A stretch of DNA of 64,000 nucleotides from the NCBI GenBank assembly GCA_018398575.1, contig JAGTXZ010000021.1, positions 2,728,001 to 2,792,000 of the forward strand. The letters run 5' to 3'. Positions 1 to 11,589 of this stretch are shown one piece after another; position 1 is the stretch's first letter, and each line of letters begins with the position of its first letter. This DNA comes from Ampelomyces quisqualis. Taxonomy: Eukaryota > Ascomycota > Dothideomycetes > Pleosporales > Phaeosphaeriaceae. The notes beneath the pieces were generated by a model that was given only the letters and a program-made list of their open reading frames with translations, did not search any database and was not told the DNA's origin. Position numbers and translations under genes: made by a program.

Positions 1-3000
1 CGCAGATTTTTATCCTTATCCTCTAGTTCTAAGGCTAGTTTTAGTCTAGAGTCTTAGAAGACTTAGCTTAGGAGTAGATCTTCTAAAGCTAATTTAATAA
101 GGTTAACATGTACTATTTTATAAAAGCTTCTAGGTAAATCTAGAGTAACTATAAGTAGAGATAGAATAGTAACTATAGTGTACTTAACCTACAGTTAGTC
201 TAACTTTCTACTTTTCTATATAGTTTTAACGTTTCTTATAGAAAACTATACTCTATCTCTAACCTAATATTAACGTGCTAGTTAGCGTACCTAATCTATA
301 GCCTTTTGTTGTTTTTGCTAGGTATATAAGATTGCTGCTTAGGCTATTACTATCTCTTTCTATAGGTAGCGCACAAACTAGACTGCTCTTCTCTTTACTA
401 TTATAAGTAATAGCTTTAAGATATAACTAGGCTAAATTAGTAGTATATTATACCTATTAAGTAGAAAGTTTAGGCTTATACTAGTTATAGAAGAGTTTCT
501 ATTGTTTAGCGCTAGCTAGTAAGCTGTAAAGTATTAGAGCTAATTTGTTTAGAAAAGATTTACTATAACTTTAAGAACTAATTATACTTCTTAGTTTACT
601 TATTTTGCGCTGCTATCTGTTTAAGAGTAATGTACTAGAAATAAAAGTTATTTAACGCCTATAAGTTTACACAGAGTTTTCTAGAAGTTACCTAGCTAGT
701 CTAAGCTGCAGTTACTAATTATACTACTTAGAAACCTATAAAACTACTACTAGACTTCCTTAAATTACTCTGCGTAATGCTTAGCCTTTATAGAATATAT
801 AGCTTCTAGCTACACGTACTTAGATAGCCTATCTATAATAACTAAAAAAAATTAAAGAAAGGTTTTGTAAGCTTGTAGAAAGTTTACTATAAAATCTATT
901 AAGATTTAGGCTTAGTATTAATTTGCAACTAGAATAGGCTATAAAAGACTCTACCTTTAGAGCTAAGATATATACGCTTTGTAGTAGTAGTAGTTACAGA
1001 CAAATTAAGTAATATCTACAGCTATTCTGTCCTAATAATAGTTCTAACGTAGGATTTAAAATATCTTGTTTTTACTTAAGTAACTAGCTAAGTTTCAGTT
1101 ATGTGCTTACTAAATAACTATTATAGTAAGTAGCTTTTACCTTAGTAGCTATATTATACCTTTCTACTAAAGCGCGCTATACGTAGAGACGTTATAGTTA
1201 CTAACTTATTAATTTACCTTAGCTTTTAATAGAAATACTCTAGCGCTCTAGCGTACTACTTGCAAATAGGCTTAATATATCTTATTCTAGTGTATAGCCT
1301 TATTCTAAAGCTCTTGTATATACTAGTCTAAGAAGAGAAGATTTCTTAGAAAAAGTAGACAGTCTTCTTTATAGAGCTGTATAGACGCAGACTAGATAGA
1401 AAGCAAAGTTATAACGCGCTTTAGTTATAGTATATAACTCTGCGCATCTTACTTACGCTAGCTTAGCACGTCTAGACAAGTAGTAAGGCGCTCTAAGTAG
1501 TACTAAAAGTAAAAGTAGAATTTAAACAGCAGTTCTAACTAATATTATTATTACTCTTTAAGTAATTACGTAGTTATAAAGTATTCTAAATTCTTATAGT
1601 CTATAAAAATAGTAAATAGTTTATAGACACTTTAAAGCTCTAGCGTCTACACTTTAAGGTATTTAACAACTACTATAAGCTTTTTATTATAGATAGTATA
1701 GTTGTGTTATACTAGTAATAAGGATATAGAGTAGTATATAATAGAGTAGAGCACTCTATTAATATTCTATAAGAAGTACTTTCTAAGAGTACTTCTAGAG
1801 CTATTTACTTCTACTACTATAGGCTGCGTAAGGTTCTACTAATTTAGAACTAGTTTTAAGCTAAAGATACGCTTTAAGTAGTTAAACGCGTGTTGCGCTT
1901 TAGTTGTCTATAGAAAAGTAGTATTCTTCTTTATTAACGCATATAAGAAGGCTGTAACGCTAGAAAAATTTAGCATAAAGTCTTTATAGAAGTTAGCAAA
2001 CCTAAGAAAACTCTAGACTTCTTAAGAGGATATTAGAGGCTTCTATTCTATAATAGCCTATACTTTAGTAGAGTTTAGCTAGACAGCCTATTCTACCTTA
2101 ATAATATATCTTAGATACTTAACTGTCTTTGTTACAAAAGTATACTTCTTAAGGTCTAGGTATAGATAGGTATTTTAGAGAAGTTAGAAGACCTATTACA
2201 CCTTACTATAGTAGTCTTTAAGTAAACTGCTAGAGTAAATAAGTATATTATCTAGGTATACTATAGCAAAGTCCTCTAGCGTTTCTTTAAGAGTAGCATT
2301 AATATAATACTAAAAAGAAAAGAGTATACTAGAAAGTTCTATAAGATAGATAAGCTACTTAAAGAAGCTAAAGCGTATATAAAATACTTTAAAGTGCTTA
2401 TCTCTTACTATAACTCTTATTTAGTAGAAGGCTAAGTAAATATTAACTTTTATAAACTACCTTGCCTAAGAAAGTATATAAAGAGTTTTTTTAATTAATA
2501 GAAGTAGGTATTAATCTGCCTTTATAATTTTGTTTAGAGACTAGTAGTTAATATAGAGGCGCTATACACCTAAAGCCTTCTTTACTAGCAAAACTAAAGC
2601 CTTTGCTATAAAAAAGCTAGCGCAGATTTAGCTCTAATCTAAGAGGTTTACAACTTACTATTGCAGCTCTATTAGCTAATTGTAAGGTATAGAGTACAAC
2701 AGACTTTAAAAAAAGTCTAGAGTCTTCTTATTCTTGCTTAGTTAGAATTAGATATAATAGTTTATCTAGCCTCTATACAGAAGCAGACTAGAAGCAAAGC
2801 GTTTGTTAAAAACATCTATAAATTCTAAGATCTGCAGTAAAAGTAAAGTTATTAATATTTACTTTTTAGGTAACTTGCTTAATATGTGCGTAATAGTGTA
2901 AATACTAGTTATAGTAAATATTATACAGCGCTTTTGTAACTTAGAATAGTTATAAAACTCTTATATTACCTTAGTAGCGCTAATCTCTTTTAGAAGTAGT

Positions 3001-4900
3001 AGAACAGTATAGCAGGCCTTTTTCTTTACTAGTAGGTTTCTAGCCTGCCTAATAGTTATTATGCTATTAGTTGCATAAATAGCTACTTCTTTACAAGCTA
3101 GCTATAGTTTTCTTAGAATTAAGTTATAGGTAAGGCTAGAAACTAAGTAAGTAACTAATTGTAATTGCTAACTATTAATATTATAGTCTAGAAACGTAAT
3201 TTAATTAATTAGCGTAGGCGTACTATTTGTAGCAGCCTGCTTTAGGTGTTATAGTAGAATATTAGTAGTGTGTACTTCTATTCTATCTGCTAGCGCAGCG
3301 TTAATAGCGCTATAACACTTATATCTTATATCTACTAAGGTATTAACGTTAGTAGCGCTATCTAGTAATAGTAGAATAAGAAATAGGTTACTATTAAGGT
3401 AGTTAAGTAGCGTTTCTTATTTCTTGTCTTTTTTACTAACGCTATCTAAGAAGTGCTCCTATCTCTCTAAGAAGGTAGAAGCTACAAGTTTTTTAAAATC
3501 TCTGTTAGAGCTTTCTTGCTGCGCAAAGCGCTAATAGCGTAGATCTATACTATATTTAGATAGCCCTGCACGTAGTGTCTTTACTTACTATAACACGTGT
3601 ATAAATTACTATTACAACGTTACTTATAGAGCCTCTTAGAGACATAGTTTTTTAACTAAAGTTAGCCTGCACTATTTACTTACTAGGCCTTAACCTATTC
3701 TTTTATTCTTAAACCTATACTAACTATAGATACTGTTACTATCTTAACGTCTCTATCTAAGTTTCTTTTTACCTAGGTCTTTTCTTTTCTGTATAAGTGT
3801 TAATACTTCTTAATAGCTATAGTTTCTAAGTTAATTGCAATAGATTAATATTCTACTACTACCTAGTTATAATTAGTACAGAAAACGCTATAGTAAAAGG
3901 TAACTTATTGTAGAAAGTAGTTTAAAGCGTGTCATAATTTATTAAGTTACTATTTATTATTCTACGTAACTCTTTTATATTATAAAAGAAAAAACTTAAA
4001 GTGTAGAAAGAAGTTAGTAAAGAACTTCTTCTTAGCGTAGCGCAGCTTCTCTAAAACTGCTTAAGTATGTTTCTTACTATACTTATCTCTATAGTAGAAA
4101 TTAAGATATTTTATAAAGTTTATAGAGTTCTAATTACCTACTTCTTTTCTGCTAGCGTAGTAGAAGGTAACTTTCTGTTAGATCTTTAGTAACAAGTTAG
4201 CCTAAATAAAAGCGTATTAGTTCTAGGCACTTCTAATAAAAGCAGAGTTAGTCTTAAGCTTATAGGTTATAGTAACCTTTTAGGCAGTAAAGTAAGACTT
4301 ATTACCTAAAAATAAGTTGCCTAGAAGTAGTAGCTTACGTTAGACTAGAGAAAGAGTAGAAGTAGTAAGTGTTAAATTTCTAGTAGTTTACGCATTATAA
4401 GGTGCTAGAGAAGAGTTTAGCGTAGAAGCTAAAGAGAAGAGAAAGAGGTTTGTAAGTTAAGTAACAAGAGACTAGAGTACTATCTCTAGAGCGTTAATTT
4501 AGTTCTCTATAGCTTAAAGGCAACTGTCTAACAGAGTATAGTAAGCCTAAAGGTTAGTTTAAGACTTTTGCTCTTTAGGCTCTAACTTAGTATTAGAGTA
4601 TTAGTTAGATAGAGCTATTCTGTAGTTGTTGTTATATTAGAAAGAAATATAATTATTATAGGCTAGCCTGCAAAGATAGAGCAATAAGGTGCTAGAAAGA
4701 GTTATATTTCTTAAGCTTCTCTACTAGTTATAGAAGAGGTTTATATACCTTCTATGTGTACTAGTTTATAAAGAGGTAGTAAGGCTAGACTAAGCTCTTT
4801 CTAAGAAGGCAAAGAGCTAGGCAAAGCCTAGCCTATTATACCTAGGCTTCTCTAATAATAACTTAGGCTTTCCTAAGTTATCTATTAAAGTTCTAATAAC
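1..4900 (-). mobile_element. Ty3/gypsy retrotransposon remnant G1 (RT, RNase H, integrase), RIP-degraded
   Basis: Read on the minus strand, allowing TAA/TAG in place of Gln, Trp or Arg codons, this stretch gives a gypsy polymerase in normal order. RT lies at about 2,480-2,000, with the YLDD catalytic box read as YLDN at about 2,258-2,244, followed by a V.FLGL-type segment. RNase H lies at about 1,905-1,560 and begins TKAQHAFN. Integrase lies at about 1,200-700, with IDRLSKYV at about 840-806. The 3' end and 3' LTR lie beyond the left edge of the window. Gag and the 5' LTR should lie between 2,600 and about 4,900, but I could not fix their limits. CpA and TpG are nearly absent, the mark of RIP. 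The element cannot be active. Strand and superfamily are secure; the right boundary is a guess. Confidence 0.7.
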
Positions 4901-6250
4901 TCTTTAGGCTTATAGTAAGCTAGCTAAGACTTAGAGTATAGGTAATAATAAGCTTTAAGCTTAGATTGCTTAGCGTTACACGCTAACTCTAATAGCTTCT
5001 TTACCTACCTCTTAGTTTATTACCTAGATATCTTCTATAAAGCTAATCTTTTCTAGTTATTATAGTAATAAGACTTTTAAGCTATACATCTATAAGAAGG
5101 TTACTTTCTCTTATAATACTATCTATAACTAGCGTAAGTAGTATTTAAATAACTTATTAGCTATTTTAGACTAATTTATTTATTATTATAGTAATATTAT
5201 TTAGCTAAATAACTATCAAAGTTATTGCTTAGCTCTAGCACATACTTTTTAAGGTTAAAACTAATAGAAAAAACCTTTTTCTACTACTTGTTAACTACGC
5301 TCTATCTTCTAAGCTTATAGAAGAAAGTAGATATATGCTAGCTATCTAGTTTTACTCTTTTAACATAAAGACTAATAGAATCTTAGTGAAAGATTACTTC
5401 TGCTTAGGTATAGGCTATAACTTTCTTAAGAACAACCTAGCTACACTTATTTTATATTATAGTTAGTTTACCTATATATACTCTAACTATAGCTAGTATA
5501 ACATTTAGCCTTATAGCTACTGCGTAAAAAGTAATTGTAAATACGCTTTTAGTAAGTATTATAGTATTATTTATAATAGTAAGCAGCTACTTTATAGTGC
5601 TTATACTAACTACTTTTATAATATAGGCTTTTAGGCTTGTTCTTCTATAGGTAAGTTACTAACTTCTGTTTAGAAATACTTTTCTCTAGAACCTTATTTA
5701 GAATTATGCTAACATTATAGTAACTTAGGTAATTTAAAGTAATCTGTTAATTAAAATAGCCTTAACGCTTGTAATATTCTACTAACGCTACCTATTTCTA
5801 CTATATAGAGTGTTAGAAAATATGCGTCTTTCTCTTAGTTTCTTATTTTAACTTACTAGGCTACTATAAGGTTTAATTAGAGTTTGTTTGTTTAGAGTAG
5901 GCTACTGCGTAATATAGCTAATAACAAGAGCTATTATAGTAGAAGGCCTTACGTAACTAAAGAGCTGCTAGAGCTTTCTAATAATAGTAACTCTAATTTT
6001 AATCCTAGTTAGGCTATTAAACTAGATTCTAAATCGAGGTCTAAAGATAAGGCTAGCAAGTCTATAGATACTATTACTAAGAATACTATTAATAATAGAA
6101 ATAAGCTAGAGGTTAACGTTAATATACCTGTTAATGCTTGTAATAATACTACTACTTCTTTTAAAGCTTTAGTATATTTAGAAGTTTAGGCCTAAATACC
6201 TTATAGTGTTGCGTTAATATAGCTTCTATATAGTAAATACATAGATTAAA
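4900..6250. other. Unresolved RIP-degraded repeat DNA
   Basis: I could not assign this stretch. It lies between the upstream part of G1 and the integrase end of G2, so it may hold the G1 5' LTR, the G2 3' LTR or a separate repeat. On the plus strand 5,944-6,189 is unusually open (81 codons with one stop before a terminal TAG) and would encode an Asn/Ser/Lys-rich, low-complexity peptide. After undoing G-to-A changes it would be Asp/Ser-rich. No family is recognised and no start codon is evident. Confidence 0.35.
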
Positions 6251-8686
6251 CCTAATAGTATTACTAGAAGACCTGTAGGAATATTATAAGCTACTTTGTA
6301 ATATAGCTTTCTTTATTATCTACTTTTATTCTTATAGATACTTTAAAGCTATTTTAACAACTTTGTATTTAGACCTATTAAAGTTTAGGTTTTTTATAAT
6401 ACGCACTCTAACAGCTGTTTAGCGCAACTCTAATAATTGTTTTAAATCTAAACGTTTATTCTTATTTGCGTCTATAGTATTCTTAAGCTACTTAGAGCAC
6501 TAGCGCGATACTAATTCTTCTACTAGTTGTAGGATATTCTGCCTATAGCTAGAAAGCGCCTAGTCTTTAGTCTTATTAGTAGATAGGCTCTAGTTAATAA
6601 GCTTTAGTTCTATTTAAGTGCACTAATAGAACTTCTTTAACCTGTTACCTAGCGTATAGCTTTAAAACAGTGCTCTATTAAGCTTCTTAAAGTTATACTA
6701 GCTTTTCTTTCTAACCTTATATATTCTAAATAGTTCTTACTATTTTAGAAGAAACTTACTAAGCACTAATTAGTTGTTGTTGTAGTAGAAATCTCTTAGT
6801 AACACTAGGTTACTAACCTTTAACTTATCTGTTTACGTAACTCTACTCTTATTAAAGTAGTTTTTGTTATTATTTCTTAGTTAGATAGTTTTAGCAATAG
6901 ACTCTTATAGTGTAATATCTTTCTTTGTAAATTAATAAGCTTTTATAGCTAAAAGCAAAGCTATATTAGTTACTTTCTTTTAGAGTAGTGTTTGCTAAGT
7001 AGGTATATATAATTCTATAGGCAGGATATACTTATAACTATAAGTTAGAAAATCTAGAGTCTTTCTTGTAGCACGCTTAACACTATTCTAATTAGCCTAT
7101 AGAACTTAGTGTAAGTAGTTAACTTATATTCCGCTAAGCTTCTTTAAGGCATCTACTATTAGCGCGTGTTCTTATTTAATTAAGCCTTAACTCTATAGAT
7201 AATAGGCGCTAGCTACTACTCTATAGATTCTAAACTGCTGTTATAGGTTAATTAGTAGATGCTTGTTTTTAGAGCTTCTATTAACTAAAATTTTAAGTAG
7301 TAGGCTCTATTAGTAAAAGACTTCTTATTTTAGAAACTTAATAATAGATACTAAGTCTGCGTTTAATAGAGCTTTAGCTTTAACCTACTGTATTATAGTA
7401 TATTAGGCTACTACAAGAAACTTCTTGCCTCTAGCTAAAGGTATATAGACTACGTCTATTAATATCTAGCTAAAGAGTATTATTAAAAGAGTTATTAGCT
7501 AGAGTTTCTCTTAAACTATTACTAAGGTGTGTACTTAACACTCTAGGTATAACTTAACGTAGAACTTAATATTCTTATATTATTCTTTCTAATAATAACG
7601 CGCATACACCTTACGCTATATACCTTTCTTTTTCTAGTAGCCTAATTTATTATATATAGCTTTAATAATAGCTAAATGTTTATTAGATTTATTTATAATT
7701 TGCTATAGTAGGCGCTTTCTAGTTAGTATTAAGAATAGGTGCTTTTCTCTTACTATTAATTTAAGTGCTTTTCTTATAAACTTTTTTATTTTCGCTCTTA
7801 AAAGACTATTAGGCTAATAGTAGAATAGAATCTAATAAGCCTAAGCCTAAGACTCTTTACTATAGGCTTTATCTAGCAGGGTTTTCTTAAAACTAACGTT
7901 AGCCTTATATACTCTATAACGTAGATTATATACGCGTAGCTGTAAGGCAATAGTAAGCTATACTAAATTTAAATAAGCGTTAATAAAATTCTTAATATTC
8001 TTCTCTAGCTTCTTAGGTAGCTTTTATTCTAACTTCTTAGGTCTTCTTAAAAAAGTCTTAGCTACTACGTTTTTCTTACCTTTAATATATACTATATTAA
8101 ATTTCTATATATTAAGAAGTGCTAGCTACTATATAATAAGAGCTTCTAGTAAGTTAGTTATACTTTACTAAAGCTGTGTAACTAGTGTCTTTACGTCTAT
8201 TTCTATAATAAACTCTACTCTATATAAGTAGGTCTAAAACTTCTTTAGCGCTAGAAGTAGGGCTTTGCATTTGTATTTTCTAAAGTTCTAATTTTATTTA
8301 GATTTAAACTAAACTCTACTTTTATACTAGATATAGTGCTAACAACGCTTTAGATCTAGCTGTATAAAAACTATGCCTTAACTCTTTTTACTACTATTAA
8401 TAGAAATAATAATTAGAAGTAATAGCTTATTATAAAAGATAGAGACTAGTACTAGCGTAGAGTATAGTGCGTGTTTTAATTTGTCTATTGCGCTCTATTA
8501 TTCTAAAGACTACTTAAAGAGCGTGTTCTTGCGTAGTAAGCAGAATAGTAGCTCTAAAATAATAGTAAAATACTTAATCTATACTCTGTAATACACGCAT
8601 ATACTAATAAACATTTAAACGTTCTTTTAGTCTCTATAGAGTAGCTAAGAAAGTATTTTCTTAATTTTCTTATAGTTAAGATAGTA
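6250..8686 (-). mobile_element. Ty3/gypsy element G2, 3' half (RNase H and integrase)
   Basis: This is the downstream half of a gypsy polymerase on the minus strand, cut from its RT by the hAT insertion at 8,695-14,721. The frame enters at 8,686 (Y-L-N-Y-K-K-I-K-K-I-L) and runs into the RT/RNase H connection and RNase H. A segment ending T-L-V-T-Q-L falls at about 8,205-8,171, and a chain reading FNIVYIKGKKNVVAKT follows it. Integrase comes next: a zinc-binding region near 7,700 and a core with LIDVVYIPLARGKKFLVVA near 7,460-7,400. The stops are TAA or TAG at sites explicable by RIP. The 3' LTR was not identified, so the left limit is approximate. Confidence 0.7.
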
Positions 8687-8713
8687 GCTAGTAGTACAGT
8701 AGTAAATAGGTAG
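8687..8713 (+). repeat. hAT left target duplication (8 bp) and left terminal inverted repeat (19 bp)
   Basis: The target duplication GCTAGTAG occupies 8,687-8,694. The inverted terminus TACAGTAGTAAATAGGTAG occupies 8,695-8,713. The right terminus (14,703-14,721), read inward on the minus strand, matches at 17 of 19 positions. Subterminal GGTTAGGTTGCATA-like motifs (8,827-8,843) recur in inverted orientation near the right end, as expected for transposase binding sites of hAT elements. Confidence 0.8.
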
Positions 8714-9469
8714 GAGTTAGGTAGAGTTAGAGTAGCTTTATGTAAGACTCTAAACTTACCTAACTCTCTACCTAATTCTTTTACGCTAATAGGAGGTAGA
8801 AGTTAGAGTAGAAGTAATTAATTGTAGGTTAAGGTTAGGTTGCATAAGTTTAGCGCAATTAATTAAAATTTAATATATAGTATACTCTCTAAACAGATTA
8901 TTAGCGCAATAAAGAGTGCGTAAGTATAATCTAAGTATACCTTCGACTATATATATATATATAGATATATATAGATTTCTAAATATATATTAAATTTTAA
9001 AGGAGCAGAAATACGTTAAGAATATTAAAGAACTAATATTTATTACGTTTATTTATTATATAAGTAGACGTAGCATAACTTTATTTCTTAAATATAGTAA
9101 CTCTATAGCTTCTGCAATTTCTATATACACTAAGCTAAAAAATTAAACTTCTTGTAGTACCTAAGATCTAGCTGCATATCCTTATGCTATATAGTAACTC
9201 TCTTTGCATAAATTGCGTTAATGTTAGTATCTATAATAAATTAGTATTTTGTAATAAAATAAGAAAAATTACTATACCTTTAAAAAAGCTAACTAGAAAA
9301 GCTTTAGCAGCTTCTTAAAGTACCTTAATAGCTAATTGCTAGAAGCAGACGTAGGGCATCCTTTTGCATTACTTACTAGCAATTTTGTAAATAACTTACT
9401 AGAATAGTAGCTTGCAGATAAGAAGCTTAGTAGTCTTCTAGTAGTAGTAGATTTTGCGCAAAGCTATAG

Positions 9470-9517
9470 CTATACTTAGTTAGTATAAAAGCGTAATAAA
9501 GAAACGTAATAACTTAC
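9470..9517 (-). other. Intron-like sequence, 48 bp, in the minus-strand hAT accessory gene
   Basis: Minus-strand sequence with donor GTAAGT, a branch-like ACTAAC and acceptor TATAG. It also contains TTATTAC twice (once directly after the donor and once mid-intron). The upstream exon frame is open to the donor (KKKSTLSLV). The composition fits a short ascomycete intron. Confidence 0.6.
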
Positions 9518-9809
9518 TACTAGGCTTAAAGTAGATTTTTTTTTAGCTTCTGTCTTTCTAGTAGTAGAGGCAGGGCTTTTTCTAGCAGACTTTCTAGTAA
9601 GGTCTTTAGCAACCTTTACACTACTAGTAACTACGTTGTTAACCTTTGCTTTGCGTTTACAAAAGGCTATTATAGTAGTTTTGTAGGTTGTAGAGTTACT
9701 ACTGTAATATTTTTAGTGTTTTAGCTGTCTTGTAAATAAGTAGTAAGGTAGGCTTAGCGTAAGAAATTACTTCTTAGCGTAAAATTCTAGTCTAAAACTA
9801 GTAGCACAG

Positions 9810-9850
9810 CTAATTAGTTAAAAACGTAATAAAAAAACGTGTTAACTTAC
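9810..9850 (-). other. Intron-like sequence, 41 bp, in the minus-strand hAT accessory gene
   Basis: Donor GTAAGT, a T-rich middle with one TTATTAC, branch-like AACTAAT and acceptor TAG. It precedes the long open exon at 9,809-9,518. It is short for a fungal intron, hence the moderate confidence. Confidence 0.45.
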
Positions 9851-10590
9851 AATCCTACCTAGAATTAGCTGCTAGTTCTGCCTAGCTACATATTAAAAAC
9901 AAAGAGTAAGGTTTTGTAAAGTTAATTTTATATAGGTAAGGTAGCAAAAGGCAGTAAGCGCAGGCTATAAGGTAGAAAACTACGCTAGCAGCTAACGTAA
10001 CGCACAGACTAACTCTACTTGTTTCCTAGGCAGTAGGCTACTAAAAAAAAACACTAGAACTATACGCTTACATTAGCTACGCGCTTTATTACATTGTTTT
10101 ATTACACTTTACACTATAGAATTAATTAAATCTAAGAAAATTAACGTTGTTAATTAGCTAGAAGGCTTTCTGCTACCTCTTCTAGTTAAAATTCTACTAC
10201 ATTTTAAAGAAGAGAAGTAGGCTAAACTTACTAAGGTAAAGGCACTAAATCTTTGTTATTAATTATATTAATATATCTAAGGTTTTACTTCTAGAGATAA
10301 TAAAATTAGCTATATTCTTAATTCTTGTAGTAGTAATACTCTAAAGTAAGGCTACCTAACAAATTTCTAGGTCTACTCTAGCATACATCTTAGCAGCAGC
10401 GCTATACAATTAAGAGAGCTAGCTGCTATTGCAAAGGCTAAGTCTTTAGATTAATTAGCTAAGTACTAGCTTAAGAAGAAGATTAAAAAGAGCGTTAGGT
10501 ACAAGGCGTTGTCTCTAAGGCAGCAGAATAAGAAGCTTAAGAATAAGCTTAAGGCTCTAGCAGTAAAGCGCTTTGCTAGTAAGCAGTTAG

Positions 10591-10639
10591 GTAAGTTATT
10601 ACACTTTTTTATTACATATATTTTATTAACTTTGCAAAG
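10591..10639 (+). other. Intron-like sequence, 49 bp, in the plus-strand hAT accessory gene
   Basis: Starts GTAAGT, contains TTATTAC twice, then ATTAAC and ends CAAAG. The upstream exon is open in one frame right up to the donor (FASKQLG). The acceptor choice is uncertain. Confidence 0.5.
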
Positions 10640-10970
10640 CTAAGTAGTTAACAACTTCTATTTCCTAAGTTAAAAAAATATAGAAGGTTATTTAAATTAA
10701 GATTAATATACGCGCCTATAATTTTGCTATAGAAAAGTCTGCTTTAGCGCTAGTAGACTCTTAAAAAAAGCTAATAATATATTAAGCTTACACCTAAATA
10801 CATAGAGCTAGTAGAGCTCTAGAAAAGATTATTTAGAAGAAGTACACTTGTAGGCTGCACCTTCTTAAGACTAATAGCTTTAAGATATCTTAGCTTAAGG
10901 CTAAATAGCTTAAGTTTTGTAATAAGCTAACACTAAAAGAATAGGCTCTAGTAATAGATTAGAATTAGTA

Positions 10971-11021
10971 GTAAGTTTATTATACTTCTTTATTACATAC
11001 TTACACTAACCTAACTTATAG
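10971..11021 (+). other. Intron-like sequence, 51 bp, in the plus-strand hAT accessory gene
   Basis: Donor GTAAGT, internal TTATTATAC and TTATTAC, branch-like CACTAAC and acceptor TTATAG. The exon that follows stays open for about 90 codons with few stops. This is the best-formed intron of the set. Confidence 0.65.
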
Positions 11022-11589
11022 AAGGCGTAAACTAACACCTTCTCTAGAGTTTACTTCTAACCTAGTGCTTTATAGCAATAGGCTATATATTAAAGAACGT
11101 AATAAGACTAAGTATAAGAAAGAAGTAGAAGATTCTAGTAAGAAGCTAGAGGCCTATTTTAAGACTCTGCCTAATATTTATAAAGACAATAAGGATAGTA
11201 ATCTGTATAATAAGAATAGTTAGCATAAAGATAAGAAGGCTAGAGATCTAAGTAATAGTACTTAGAAGAGGTTTTTAGACCTAGAGTAACATATAATTAG
11301 CTTTGCTGTATATTACTACCTAATACAGCCTGTTTATTAATGCCTATTATAGTTAAGTGCTAAAAAATTTGCTCTTATACTAACCTTATCTAATTTTATA
11401 TATTTAGCTCTAATATTTACCTCTAAATAAACTAGAAAATAGCGTTCTAGGCAGAACTACCTCTTTACTCTATTATCTAATTTTAAAATACTTAAAACTC
11501 TATACTTGTTAGATTTGTCTAACTACCTGCTGTTATACTCTTCCTAAAACCTACTAATTAGTTATTACGTTTTTTTATTACAGCTATAG

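Larger units (their letters stand above)
9332..9950 (-). pseudogene. Decayed accessory gene of the hAT element, basic Lys/Ser/Thr-rich protein
   Basis: On the minus strand an exon at 9,809-9,518 reads almost without interruption. It starts near LEFYAKK, passes CKRKAKVNNVV and ends in a Lys/Ser/Thr-rich basic tail containing RKSARKSPAS and KKKSTLSL. Only two stops interrupt it, both TAA. It is flanked by two sequences shaped like fungal introns, at 9,810-9,850 and 9,470-9,517. A short downstream exon would end at the TAG at 9,334-9,332. I do not recognise the protein. The basic tail would suit a nuclear or DNA-binding role, but that is inference. The gene points away from the transposase. The 5' end is not determined. 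Confidence 0.5.
10250..11289 (+). pseudogene. Decayed accessory gene of the hAT element, basic coiled-coil then acidic tail
   Basis: Three plus-strand exons. Exon 1 (about 10,250-10,590) reads through LNSCSSNTLK, YSSIHLSSSAIQLRELAAIA and a Lys/Arg-rich helix (LSLRQQNKKLKNKLKALAV), with stops only at Gln-type positions. Exon 2 (about 10,640-10,970) includes HRASRALEKII and YTCRLHLLKTNSFKI. Exon 3 (11,022-11,289) is nearly open, with KERNKTKYKKEVED and KKLEAYFKTL, and ends in an acidic, Asp-rich tail once G-to-A damage is considered. The terminal TAA may be the true stop or a damaged CAA. No family is recognised. It sits directly upstream of the transposase in the same orientation, so it could be a transposition accessory protein or, less likely, an N-terminal part of the transposase gene. 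Confidence 0.5.
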
